The notes: generated by a model from the sequence alone, not told the origin. A stretch of 64,000 nucleotides of DNA from Clostridium tunisiense TJ (GCF_000300195.1 NZ_AMQH01000005.1:124001-188000); one strand, 5' to 3'. Shown: positions 39,308-48,194, counted from the first letter of the stretch. A program made the numbers and translations.

Positions 39308-40570
39308 ATGCAAGAAATAGTCATTGAGAGAAATTTAAGTAATGTTAATTTTATAAAAAGGATATTAAAATATCAATTAAAATTTTACTTTACACAAATT
39401 TCCAGTGTAAAGTTTAATGAGAACAATATTACAATTCAAGCAACAGAGTATCTTAATAAAGAAGAAGTTGAATCTACCTTAGATGGGATTATGAACAAGC
39501 TATCCAATACAGCTTTAATTGGTAAACAAAATACACTTTTTGATTCTAGAGAGAATGGTTCGTTAGATAAATTTCATGTAAATATTGAGAAAAAGCATAG
39601 GGATACATTTGTTAGAAGTGTGAAAAGAACCCTGGAAAAGAACCTTGAAAATAATCTATGTAGTTTTAAAAAGACTTTTGAAAAATATAACTATCCAATA
39701 TCTATTGGTATAAATGCTTATAACAATAATTATATTAAGCTTTATACTTTTTTAGATGAGTTGATAAAGGCATATTTTGAAGAGATATATGGAGTGGAAG
39801 AAATAAATGTTCCATCAATGATTTTGACAGAAACCATTGATAAATCAGGGTATTTTGAGACAGGATGCCAACATATAAGTTTTGTGGCACCTATCACTAA
39901 TAATCCTAGTAAATTTGATGAATTTCAAAAGAAATATTCAGAATTATATAAAGAAAAGCAAGTGTACAATTACGTGAAAAAACCTAAATATATTTTAAAT
40001 CCAGCCCTTTGCTTACATTGTTACCCATTATTAAAGGGATATAAGTTTGATACTAAATCTGATGTTATATTAACTGTAAAAGGATCTTGTTTTAGAGATG
40101 AATCAGGTAATCTAAACAATCAAGAGCGATTACATGAATTTAGTATGAGAGAAATTGTATTTTTTACAAATGATTACAAAATAAAAAAATATCAAAAAGA
40201 GTCTATAAACTTTTTTTACCTGCTAGGTAGATTAATAGGGTTAGATTTTAAGTTGGAGATAGCAAATGATATTTTCTTTTCTGATAATGCAGAAAAACAA
40301 TTGTTTTCACAGTTAATATCTGATGATAAAATTGAACTTTGTATTTATTGCAATAATGTAAGTGAGTATATTTCAGTTGCATCAATTAATAAACATCATA
40401 ATCATTTTTCTAAGCCTTTTGAACTGAAGGATGAAAATGAAAAGCTTATAAATACAATGTGCATAGGTTTTGGTTTGGATAGACTTGTATTAGCTTTATT
40501 AAATATTAACCAAAACCAAAGTATAGACCAATTCAGACAAAAATTGTTAGAGAATTTAAAATGTATTTAG
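39308..40570 (+). CDS. Class II aaRS-like amino acid:[carrier protein] ligase
   Basis: A 420-residue relative of atypical seryl-tRNA synthetases without a tRNA-binding arm. It has motif 2 (CFRDESGNLNNQERLHEFSM, about 260-279, then REIVFF) and motif 3 (GFGLDRLVLALL, about 388). Cysteines in GCQHIS (about 185), at the start of motif 2 and in NTMCIGFG suggest the zinc site by which known enzymes of this family hold the amino acid. Those enzymes adenylate Gly or Ala and pass it to a carrier protein, and a carrier gene lies 18 bp upstream. The N-terminal 150 residues are not recognised. Loading of that carrier is strongly suggested; the amino acid is not predictable from sequence. Confidence 0.82.
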   Translation: MQEIVIERNLSNVNFIKRILKYQLKFYFTQISSVKFNENNITIQATEYLNKEEVESTLDGIMNKLSNTALIGKQNTLFDSRENGSLDKFHVNIEKKHRDTFVRSVKRTLEKNLENNLCSFKKTFEKYNYPISIGINAYNNNYIKLYTFLDELIKAYFEEIYGVEEINVPSMILTETIDKSGYFETGCQHISFVAPITNNPSKFDEFQKKYSELYKEKQVYNYVKKPKYILNPALCLHCYPLLKGYKFDTKSDVILTVKGSCFRDESGNLNNQERLHEFSMREIVFFTNDYKIKKYQKESINFFYLLGRLIGLDFKLEIANDIFFSDNAEKQLFSQLISDDKIELCIYCNNVSEYISVASINKHHNHFSKPFELKDENEKLINTMCIGFGLDRLVLALLNINQNQSIDQFRQKLLENLKCI

Positions 40571-40752
40571 CTAGTGGGGAATTTTCATGTGATATATGAA
40601 TAAAAAGTATTAAATGATCAATGTAAAATGTATTATTTTATATTTTTAGATGGTAAATAAAGATTAACTTATGTGCTCAACAGAGAAGTCAAGTGAAAAA
40701 TTATCATTTTATAATTTTATTTCTTGGGCACTGCGAAAGGGATGATAGCAAA

Positions 40753-42018
40753 GTGAATAAAAAAATAGTTTTAGTTGAGACAGTGGATTTTATTAAAAAT
40801 AGATTTAAAGAGATTGCGAGGGAAGAAGGTGATATACTTTATTTCCTTGAAGCTGAAAATAGAGATAATGAGGATGAAAAACTTATAATTAAATGTGATT
40901 TGAAAAGTAATTATAATGATGCAAAAAAAATCATAGAAGAGGTCGTGGGAAATCCAGATGTTATTATGACAGTGAATGAAAGTTTTTTAACTCAAACTGC
41001 TAGGTTAGCAGAGGAGTTTAAAGTATATACTGAATCCTTGGATGCAGTTTATGCAAATAGAGATAAGTTTGAAATGAAAAAGGTTTGGATGAACAGTGGT
41101 GTTCCTACAGCTAAAAGTAAATTGTATAAGTCATTGAAAGAGGTAGAAGACGATATAAATTATATTAATTTCCCTGTAATTATTAAACCTTCTCAAGGAT
41201 ACGCTAGCATGGGTGTTAAAAAAGTAGATAGTAAAGAAGAATTAATAAGTCAAGCATCTAAAATATTTTTATTGAACTTTACTGTTGTGACTAAAGAAAA
41301 ACTTAACAATACAGGAATTTTAATAGAAGACTATATTGATGGAGAGGAATTCTCAGTTGATACCTTGTGGGTTGATGGGAAACCGATAGTTAGTGGGATT
41401 TTAGCAAGAGGAATACCTAAAGGACCGTATTATCCAGATAGGTTATATTTTATAGACACAGAGCTAAGTGAAAATGAATGTAAGAAAATTAAAGATGCAT
41501 CTTATGATGCAGTTAGAGCAACAGGATTAAAAAGCAGTGCTACTCATACAGAATTAAGATATAAGAATGATGATATTTTTGTTATAGAGACTACTTCACG
41601 ACCTGGTGGTGGAGGATATTTTTACGAGCATATTTTTAAGCAAGGATATGGAATAGATTTTACTAAGTTATATTATTACATTAATGTGATTGATGATAAA
41701 GAGGAATTGTTCAATCGTTTATCTAAAGTTGAACTAAATACAGGTAGGAATGCATGTTTGTTTATGTATAATGTTCCTTATAAAAATAAGGGGATTATAA
41801 AAGCAGTACATGGTGTTGAGAAGTTAAAAGCAAGATCTGAAATTATTGAATGTACATGCTTTAAAAAAGCTGGAGACATTTTGTATGAAGAAGATATGAA
41901 TGCTGGATACTTAGTTTGGCTTTCAGGAAAGATAGAAAATAAAAATATAAGAAAAGAGCTTGAAAGGTTACAAGACATATACGATGAAGCTATTTCTGTA
42001 GAGTACAAGAGTAGCTAA
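40753..42018 (+). CDS. ATP-grasp ligase
   Basis: ATP-grasp enzymes join a carboxylate to an amine through an acyl phosphate. The 421-residue product shows a pre-ATP-grasp domain beginning NKKIVLVETVDF, the lysine strand FPVIIKPSQGYASMGVKK near residue 140, ILIEDYIDGEEFSVDTLW near 195 and the metal/phosphate region FVIETTSRPGGGG near 280. It resembles amino-acid and dipeptide ligases, so it probably makes a peptide bond on free or carrier-bound substrate. The GTG at 40753 with AAAGGG upstream is preferred; an in-frame GTG at 40693 would add a 20-residue tail not expected for the fold. The 182 bp before it may hold an internal promoter. Confidence 0.85.
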   Translation: MNKKIVLVETVDFIKNRFKEIAREEGDILYFLEAENRDNEDEKLIIKCDLKSNYNDAKKIIEEVVGNPDVIMTVNESFLTQTARLAEEFKVYTESLDAVYANRDKFEMKKVWMNSGVPTAKSKLYKSLKEVEDDINYINFPVIIKPSQGYASMGVKKVDSKEELISQASKIFLLNFTVVTKEKLNNTGILIEDYIDGEEFSVDTLWVDGKPIVSGILARGIPKGPYYPDRLYFIDTELSENECKKIKDASYDAVRATGLKSSATHTELRYKNDDIFVIETTSRPGGGGYFYEHIFKQGYGIDFTKLYYYINVIDDKEELFNRLSKVELNTGRNACLFMYNVPYKNKGIIKAVHGVEKLKARSEIIECTCFKKAGDILYEEDMNAGYLVWLSGKIENKNIRKELERLQDIYDEAISVEYKSS

Positions 42019-42042
42019 TGGAAAAATAGGGGGATAGATAGT

Positions 42043-43275
42043 ATGACGAATATAAAGGTATGGACCAAAAATTTCACATTATTACTTATAGCAAATGTTA
42101 TTTCTAGAATAGGAACTGTTATTTATAATGTAGTATTAGCTTGGTGGATAACAGAGCAAACTGGTTCTGCAAAAATAATAGGAGTAATTCTAGCAGCTAC
42201 GCTAGTGCCTACTGCTTTATTTAGTTTAGTTGGGGGAGAATTTTCAGATAGATTAAACAAAAAAAATATATTGATAGTAACAGATATTTTAAGTGGACTA
42301 ATGTCGATTTTAACCGCAATAATGGCTTATTATAAAATAGTAAATGTACCAATTTTAATTATGACAAACTTTATATTAGGTACTTCAAGTTGTTTATTCA
42401 AGCCTACATTTAAGTCTATAGTTCCTGAGATCATAGAGAAAAACTCCTTGGTAAAAGCTAATACGTTTTTAACCAGCGCAGCTGAAACTACAAAAGTAAT
42501 AGGTCCATTTATAGGAGCATTTATACTTTCAATAAGTTTACTAGGAGCTCCAGGAGCATTTCTAATAAATGGACTATCTTTTATATTATCTGCAATTCTA
42601 GAACTGTTTATAGATTATAAAAAATCAAATGTTAATACAAAAAAACAAGGAAATGTAATGGAAAATATCAAAGAAGGATTAGTATATGTTTATAAAAATA
42701 AAATTATAATAAATATATTGATATTAGTATCAGTTATAAATGTATTTTTAGCTTCATTTGAAGTTTTGATGCCTTTATTTGTGCAAAATATTTTAATGGA
42801 AGGAAGTAAGTATTATTCATATATACTATCAGCTTATTCATTGGGTGGAATTTGTGTTATTTTGACATCCTTTTTTGTTTCTAAATTACCGATTAATCAG
42901 AAAACACTAGCTATTTCAATTGCTTTATCTGGTATTCCATTATTGTTTCTTACGCTATTAGCTAAAAGTTTTACATTATTTATTATAATTTTTATCTTTG
43001 GATTTACTGGAAGTATATTCAACACTTTATTCTTTTCCTATATTCAAATAAACGTAGAGAAACAGTTCTTAGGGAGAACTTTTTCAACCATGTATCTTAT
43101 AGCATTTATTGCAACACCTATAGCTTATGTTGTATTTGGATACTTGGGAAATACTATCTTAAACACAGTGTTTATTTATGTAGGAATTAGCGTTATTTTA
43201 TGTGCATTACCTTTAATAATATCTAAGGATAAGAAAAAAGAAAAAGAAGAAAAAGAAACAGAAGCAGCTATATAA
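42043..43275 (+). CDS. Major facilitator superfamily exporter
   Basis: A 410-residue membrane protein with about eleven to twelve hydrophobic helices and the MFS loop 2-3 signature in GGEFSDRLNKKNILIVTD (about 65-83). It resembles the DHA3-like group of drug and siderophore exporters. A lysine- and glutamate-rich tail ends the protein. Position 24 bp after the ATP-grasp gene and inside the cluster suggests that it exports the final product or gives self-protection. Substrate is not predictable. Confidence 0.87.
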   Translation: MTNIKVWTKNFTLLLIANVISRIGTVIYNVVLAWWITEQTGSAKIIGVILAATLVPTALFSLVGGEFSDRLNKKNILIVTDILSGLMSILTAIMAYYKIVNVPILIMTNFILGTSSCLFKPTFKSIVPEIIEKNSLVKANTFLTSAAETTKVIGPFIGAFILSISLLGAPGAFLINGLSFILSAILELFIDYKKSNVNTKKQGNVMENIKEGLVYVYKNKIIINILILVSVINVFLASFEVLMPLFVQNILMEGSKYYSYILSAYSLGGICVILTSFFVSKLPINQKTLAISIALSGIPLLFLTLLAKSFTLFIIIFIFGFTGSIFNTLFFSYIQINVEKQFLGRTFSTMYLIAFIATPIAYVVFGYLGNTILNTVFIYVGISVILCALPLIISKDKKKEKEEKETEAAI

Positions 43276-43340
43276 AGCACTAATGATAGAAGTTAAACAA
43301 AATAAATTGTAATTTAATAAAAGTTATAAGGAGTAATAAT

Positions 43341-44345
43341 ATGAATTTTAAAGATGAAAAAGACAACGATTTTGAAGAATTTTTAATTTATAAAGAGTTC
43401 ATGTGTTTTGATAGAACTATATATTATTTACTTAAAAATTGGTGCTCTATGAAGGATATAGAATTATTCTTCTTAGATAGATATATAGGATTCAATAATG
43501 ATGAAAAAAATGGATGGACAAGCTCTTTAGATGGATTAAAAAACATGCTTTTCAATAAAGGGATAATAGAAGTTATAAACATTCCTATAAGTAGAATGAA
43601 AGATTATATAAGTGATGATTTATCAAAGGATAATTTTAGAGTTATCGCATATGCAAAGTTCCTTTACCCAGATAAGGATAAACCATTCCCGTATACATCA
43701 TACGTAGTAGTTGAGGGATATGAAGATGAGTATGTTATACTAACGAAACTATCTAATGTTGAACAAAAAATTAGATATAAGGAACATGAAAAGAACTTAG
43801 AAGATATCCTAGTTCATGAAAATGGTGAGGTAACTTTGTTAGTATTTAGGAATTCACCTATATTTGAACATATAGAAAGTTTAAGTTGTAAAGATAAAAT
43901 AAAATATGTTTTAAAAGATGTCTTCCAATATAGTGAAAAGTTTCTAGATGAAAAATTAAACGAGATTGAAAGTGGAGAAAGCGCTATATTAAATAATTTA
44001 GAGTTTCATAAGTTAAGGTTAGAGCAATATATTACAGAAGGTGTTCATCGAAAAAACTACTCTTCTTTTGCTAGGAGAATAAATGAAATGATTTTTCCAA
44101 GTTTTAGATGTTATAACATTCTAAAGAAGGAAGGATTAATAATAAATGATGAGTTAGAAGTTGTGAAAAATAAGCTGGAGAATGATTTATCATTAGCAAA
44201 TAAGTATGCCTTATCTTTTATCTGGACCAAAGATAAGACATACTTTACCCAGTATGTTGAAAAGATGGAAGAGGCAAATGAAGATTATTTGCTTTATAGA
44301 AGAAAATTTCATAACCAAGTTAAGCACCATATAAGTCACAATTAG
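43341..44345 (+). CDS. Unknown protein, possibly BtrH/C39-peptidase-like acyltransferase
   Basis: A 334-residue protein that I do not firmly recognise. The N-terminal half has a cysteine before a helix (MCFDRTIYYLL, Cys22) and a strand-rich YTSYVVVEGYEDEYVIL near 117, the pattern of C39-like cysteine peptidase folds such as the BtrH N-terminal domain, which moves an acyl chain off a carrier protein in butirosin synthesis. The usual His of that second motif is not evident. The C-terminal half is helical and charged. No membrane segment. In a cluster with a carrier protein and two ligases, chain release is a fair guess, but it is a guess. Confidence 0.5.
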   Translation: MNFKDEKDNDFEEFLIYKEFMCFDRTIYYLLKNWCSMKDIELFFLDRYIGFNNDEKNGWTSSLDGLKNMLFNKGIIEVINIPISRMKDYISDDLSKDNFRVIAYAKFLYPDKDKPFPYTSYVVVEGYEDEYVILTKLSNVEQKIRYKEHEKNLEDILVHENGEVTLLVFRNSPIFEHIESLSCKDKIKYVLKDVFQYSEKFLDEKLNEIESGESAILNNLEFHKLRLEQYITEGVHRKNYSSFARRINEMIFPSFRCYNILKKEGLIINDELEVVKNKLENDLSLANKYALSFIWTKDKTYFTQYVEKMEEANEDYLLYRRKFHNQVKHHISHN

Positions 44346-44379
44346 TATTAAGAAATACAAGTGCAAAGGAGATTTTAAA

Positions 44380-44586
44380 ATGGATATTAATAAAAATACA
44401 AGTAAAATAATTGATATTGACAAAGAGAAATGCATTAATTGTGGTGTGTGTACTGGTGTTTGCAATGGTAAATCACTTAGTTTAAATCGTAGTACATGGG
44501 ACTTGCAATTTAAAAAAGAGTTATGTATAGCGTGTTATGAATGTGTAATAGCATGTCCGGTTAAGGCTATTAATATGATTAATTAA
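44380..44586 (+). CDS. Two-cluster [4Fe-4S] ferredoxin
   Basis: A 68-residue protein with two iron-sulfur motifs: CINCGVCTGVC (residues 14-24) and CIACYECVIACP (about 48-59). This predicts two [4Fe-4S] clusters. In methanogens the DUF39 enzyme works with a protein that fuses a NIL domain to such a ferredoxin; here only the ferredoxin part exists. It could give electrons to the reductive thiolation step and also to the IspG homologue 1.5 kb downstream. Good ribosome site AAGGAG. Confidence 0.9.
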   Translation: MDINKNTSKIIDIDKEKCINCGVCTGVCNGKSLSLNRSTWDLQFKKELCIACYECVIACPVKAINMIN

Positions 44587-44622
44587 AATTGAGAAAGTTA
44601 AGGAGCTAGATGTGAAGGTAGA

Positions 44623-45363
44623 ATGTATGAAGTGCGTTTTTATAGAGATGAAATTGAAAATAGTAATAAAAAGTCATTTTTAGTAGTATATAAAGAAACT
44701 GATATATGGGTATGTGTAAATAAAGAAAAATATACAAAAGAATTAGAAGAATTTACTTTTCGAGAAGTTAAACAACTCCGTACAGAATTAGAGAAATATA
44801 TTTTAAAAGATCCACTATATCAAACTACATTTAGCCCCTATACTATAGGTGAGCAATCACCAACTATTGCTAAGAGGATGTCAGAGGTTGCGAGTATAGC
44901 TAATGTTGGTCCTATGGCAGCTGTTGCAGGAGCTTTCTCTGAATTTATAGGTAAAGCAATTGAAAAAAGATTTGGGTTAGATGAAATAATAGTAGAGAAT
45001 GGAGGAGACATATATGTAAATTCTAGAGAGGATATTATAATTTCAATATTTGCAGGATACTCTCCTCTTTCAAATAAAATTAAAGTTTTAATTAAGAAGG
45101 ATAAATTACCTTTAGGTATATGCACTTCTTCTGGAACGGTAGGACATTCTTTTAGTTACGGAAAGGCAGATGCTGTTGTGGTTATTTGTAAGGATGCAGC
45201 TTTAGCTGATTCTTTAGCTACAGCATTGTGCAATAAAGTAAAGAAAGAACATGATATTGAATTAGTTCTTGAGGAATCAAAAAAAATCACTGAAATTTTA
45301 GGGTGCCTAATAATTTTAAAAGATAAGATAGGTATGCAAGGGTGTATAACTTTAGTTAACTAA
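44623..45363 (+). CDS. UPF0280 (COG2122, ApbE-like) family protein
   Basis: A 246-residue protein with the UPF0280 hallmarks VASIANVGPMAAVAGAFSEF (about 87-106), VENGGDIYV (about 125) and GICTSSGTVGHSFSYGKADA (about 165). The family is distantly related to the FMN transferase ApbE. In anaerobes it is linked to homocysteine formation with the DUF39 and ferredoxin proteins. All three are in this cluster, separated by the carrier-protein and ligase genes. The start lies close to a GAAGGT site and is less certain. Confidence 0.87.
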   Translation: MYEVRFYRDEIENSNKKSFLVVYKETDIWVCVNKEKYTKELEEFTFREVKQLRTELEKYILKDPLYQTTFSPYTIGEQSPTIAKRMSEVASIANVGPMAAVAGAFSEFIGKAIEKRFGLDEIIVENGGDIYVNSREDIIISIFAGYSPLSNKIKVLIKKDKLPLGICTSSGTVGHSFSYGKADAVVVICKDAALADSLATALCNKVKKEHDIELVLEESKKITEILGCLIILKDKIGMQGCITLVN

Positions 45364-45407
45364 TACAAAGTAAATTAAAATTTAAAAAAGGGGAGACTTA
45401 TAATAAA

Positions 45408-46034
45408 ATGAGTTTTATTTTGAAAAATGGGATTATTATATGTTTAATAGGAGAATCAGGAAGTGGGAAAAGTACAATAGCTAACTATATGGAAAAGAAA
45501 GGCTATAAAAATATAAATACATATACAACTAGGAAAAAAAGATATGAGAATGAGGAAGGTCATGTTTTTGTCAATGAAGATGAGGCTGAATTGATAAAAA
45601 ACACAAATTTTAGTTGTATACAACATAAATCTTTAGCATATAGATCACTATTCAGTGATGAGTGGTATTGGTCCTATAAGAGTCAATATAAACAGCACGA
45701 AAAATGTATATATGCATTTAATCCAAGTGCTTGCCAAGATTTAATTAAAAATGTAGTGGATAGAAAGATTGTAATTGTATATTTAAAATGTGGACAGAGT
45801 GAACGTAGGAATAGAATGTATGGGCGGTTAAAATATGATAATATACATTTAAAAAGTAAGGTAGAACCTATTAATACTGTGGAACTAAGAATGGAGAGCG
45901 AAAAAGAAGAATACTTATTTTTTAAATGTGATTATGTAGTAAACACTGAATGTGATATTAATGATACGTTTAAAACAATTGATACAATAGTTGAAGCTGT
46001 TGAAGATGAGTTTAATGAATCCATTTGTGGGTAA
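45408..46034 (+). CDS. P-loop kinase of guanylate-kinase-like type
   Basis: A 208-residue P-loop protein with Walker A GESGSGKSTIANYM (about 14-27) and, soon after, INTYTTRKKRYENEEGHVFV, the pattern of the guanylate kinase GMP-binding region (TTR..R..E..G..Y/F). The rest is divergent and has several unusual cysteines, so the substrate may not be GMP. It sits just before ispG and near a Nudix gene, which suggests handling of a phosphate or diphosphate ester within the pathway. AAGGGGAG lies upstream. Confidence 0.7.
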   Translation: MSFILKNGIIICLIGESGSGKSTIANYMEKKGYKNINTYTTRKKRYENEEGHVFVNEDEAELIKNTNFSCIQHKSLAYRSLFSDEWYWSYKSQYKQHEKCIYAFNPSACQDLIKNVVDRKIVIVYLKCGQSERRNRMYGRLKYDNIHLKSKVEPINTVELRMESEKEEYLFFKCDYVVNTECDINDTFKTIDTIVEAVEDEFNESICG

Positions 46035-46077
46035 TTTCTTAGTTATTATTATATGAAAAGTAGATGGGGGTAGATTG

Positions 46078-47142
46078 ATGAGTACTGATTTTACAATGAG
46101 AAAGAAGACAAAAAAGATTAGAGTAGGGGATATTTTTATCGGTGGCGACTCACCTATTTCAATTCAGTCTATGACGAATACTGATACTAGGGATGTACAG
46201 GGAACCATAAATCAAATTAAGAGATTGGAAGAGTGTGGATGCGACATTGCAAGAGTGGCCGTGGTAGATAGGGAGTCTGCAGAAGCGATTAGTAAGATTA
46301 AAAAAGAAATTAAAATTCCTTTAGTAGCAGATATACATTTTAATTATCAATTGGCAATAGAAAGTATTAAGAATGGTGTAGATAAAGTAAGGCTTAATCC
46401 AGGAAACTTAGGAGATATGGAAAAAATTAGGGTTATTGCTAGTCTAGCTAAGGAAAGAGAAGTTCCAATAAGAATAGGAGTAAATTCAGGATCTGTAGAT
46501 AAAGAAATTATTTCGAAATATAATGGAGTTACAAGTGATGGATTAGTCGAGAGTGCAATAAGCTATGCAAACAAATTGGAGTACTTTGGATTTGATAATA
46601 TATTGTATTCTATTAAAGCATCTAGTGTTCCGATGACGATTCAAGCTTATCGTAAAATTGCAGAAAGTACTCAATATCCACTGCATATCGGTATTACTGA
46701 AGCAGGAACTCCAAGTACTGGTAGAATGAAGGCAGCAATTGCAATTGGAACTTTACTATCAGAAGGTATTGGTGACACTTTACGGGTTTCATTAACCGGA
46801 GACCATGTAGAAGAAGTAATAGCTGGAAAAGAAATTTTAAGGGCCCTAGAAATTAGAAAAGAAGGAGTAGAGTTTATTTCATGTCCCACATGTGGCAGGT
46901 GTCAAGTTAAACTTATAGATATAGCTAATGAAGTTGAAACAAGGTTAAAAGATATTAATAAAAATATAAAGGTAGCTGTAATGGGATGTGCAGTAAATGG
47001 GCCAGGAGAGGCTAAAGAAGCTGATATTGGAATAGCAGGTGGCAAGAATGAATTTTTATTATTTAAAAAAGGTGAAGTATTTGGCAAGTTTTCAGAAAAC
47101 AAAATAGTAGACGTGTTATTAAATGAAATACGAAAAGTGTAA
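46078..47142 (+). CDS. ispG: IspG/GcpE homologue (4-hydroxy-3-methylbut-2-enyl diphosphate synthase type)
   Basis: IspG uses a [4Fe-4S] cluster to open and reduce the cyclic diphosphate MEcPP to HMBPP, a late step of the MEP isoprenoid pathway. The 354-residue product keeps the TIM-barrel start (PISIQSMTNTDTRD), RLNPGNLG near residue 103, and the cluster ligands CPTCGRCQ (about 268) and MGCAVNGPGEA (about 301), so it looks active. ATG at 46078 follows GATGGGGG. Its location inside an accessory cluster, away from other MEP genes, suggests a second copy dedicated to this pathway or recruited for another reductive C-O cleavage; whether the chromosome has another ispG cannot be seen here. Confidence 0.9.
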   Translation: MSTDFTMRKKTKKIRVGDIFIGGDSPISIQSMTNTDTRDVQGTINQIKRLEECGCDIARVAVVDRESAEAISKIKKEIKIPLVADIHFNYQLAIESIKNGVDKVRLNPGNLGDMEKIRVIASLAKEREVPIRIGVNSGSVDKEIISKYNGVTSDGLVESAISYANKLEYFGFDNILYSIKASSVPMTIQAYRKIAESTQYPLHIGITEAGTPSTGRMKAAIAIGTLLSEGIGDTLRVSLTGDHVEEVIAGKEILRALEIRKEGVEFISCPTCGRCQVKLIDIANEVETRLKDINKNIKVAVMGCAVNGPGEAKEADIGIAGGKNEFLLFKKGEVFGKFSENKIVDVLLNEIRKV

Positions 47143-47305
47143 GAATATATTAAGTTTTAAGTAATTATTATTAAGATAAAAAAATTTATAATATTGAAGA
47201 AAAACCTAAAGGTTTAAGATGAATCATATAATATATCTTACGGTAATTAGCTAAGATTGTTAAGAGATTATTAAGATATAGAGTGAAGGGAGTGTGTGGT
47301 AATGT

Positions 47306-47812
47306 ATGGAGTATTTTTCTAAGCCAGCAGCTGGTGGAATAATTGAGAGAACAGTGGATGGAGTAGATTATATATTGATACAAGAAAGGCATAAAGATAA
47401 TGCTAGTGAGAAGGGTTTAATTGAAATACCAGCTGGTAAGGTAAGGGAATTTGAAAGTGTTTATGAGTGCTTAAGAAGAGAGATATTCGAAGAAACAGGA
47501 TTAGAGGTAATTACCATTGATGGTGAAGATAAAGCTGAATTTTCACAGTCAAAAGAGTATAAAGTGTTGAGCTATATTCCCTTTACATGTGCGCAGAATA
47601 TTGAGGGAAAGTATCCAATACAGGTTGAAATATTTATATGTAGGACTAGGGGAGAAATACTAAATGAAACTAATGAAACACAAAATATTAGATGGGTTAC
47701 ATTAGCGGAAATAAACGAAATGTTGAAAAATGATGAAGATAGGTTTTATGCGATGCATATTACAACCCTGAAAAAGTATATAGATTATAAGCTTAGTAAT
47801 AATCCATTGTAA
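47306..47812 (+). CDS. Nudix hydrolase (ADP-ribose pyrophosphatase-like)
   Basis: A 168-residue Nudix enzyme with a perfect Nudix box GKVREFESVYECLRREIFEE followed by TGL at about residues 45-67, and the GLIEIPAGK lead-in typical of the ADP-ribose pyrophosphatase group. It would split a nucleoside diphosphate linked to another group. It is the last gene before the terminator at 47868 and lies 163 bp after ispG, so its membership in the cluster is likely but not certain. Confidence 0.85.
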   Translation: MEYFSKPAAGGIIERTVDGVDYILIQERHKDNASEKGLIEIPAGKVREFESVYECLRREIFEETGLEVITIDGEDKAEFSQSKEYKVLSYIPFTCAQNIEGKYPIQVEIFICRTRGEILNETNETQNIRWVTLAEINEMLKNDEDRFYAMHITTLKKYIDYKLSNNPL

Positions 47813-47867
47813 TTTAAATTTCTCAACTTAATATTTAGTAATATTCATAGATTTTTATTTTTGTTAG

Positions 47868-47906
47868 AAATTACTATGGGATTATTCTCCATAGTAATTT
47901 TTATAT
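47868..47906 (+). terminator. Terminator closing the biosynthetic cluster
   Basis: Perfect 12-bp stem AAATTACTATGG / CCATAGTAATTT, followed by TTATATT. It lies 55 bp after the Nudix gene; no comparable terminator is seen between 37.86 and 47.8 kb. Confidence 0.8.
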
Positions 47907-47939
47907 TCCGAAATTATATTATATATGTTCTAAAAAAGT

Positions 47940-48194
47940 TTCTACATTCGAACACATAGCCTGTTAGCTCCACGTATAGTTTGAAAATATCTTATGAATA
48001 ATAATGCTTTTATAGATCAAGCACGGCAAAAAGGAACATCTATAGCTTGAATGGCACAATCTATGGATGTTTCCAGAATTATTTATGATTTTTTAATGTA
48101 GTATAATAAATATAAAATTCTACTTTCAAAATCTTCAATAATAAATTTATACATTTACTAATGAGGGTTTATTTTCTTGTTATACTAATGAAAT
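47940..48194 (+). other. Gene-free stretch with a possible HTH-gene relic
   Basis: Between the cluster terminator and the ABC transporter end. One frame at about 48000-48090 reads FIDQARQKGTSIA, stop, MAQSMDVSRIIY, which looks like the HTH part of a decayed regulator or recombinase. Too short and broken to name. Confidence 0.25.

Noticed and set aside
37862..47812. Cluster as a standard NRPS or closthioamide-like pathway
   Set aside because: No adenylation, condensation or thioesterase domain of NRPS type is present, and the DUF39, UPF0280, IspG and aaRS-like genes do not fit what I recall of closthioamide genes.
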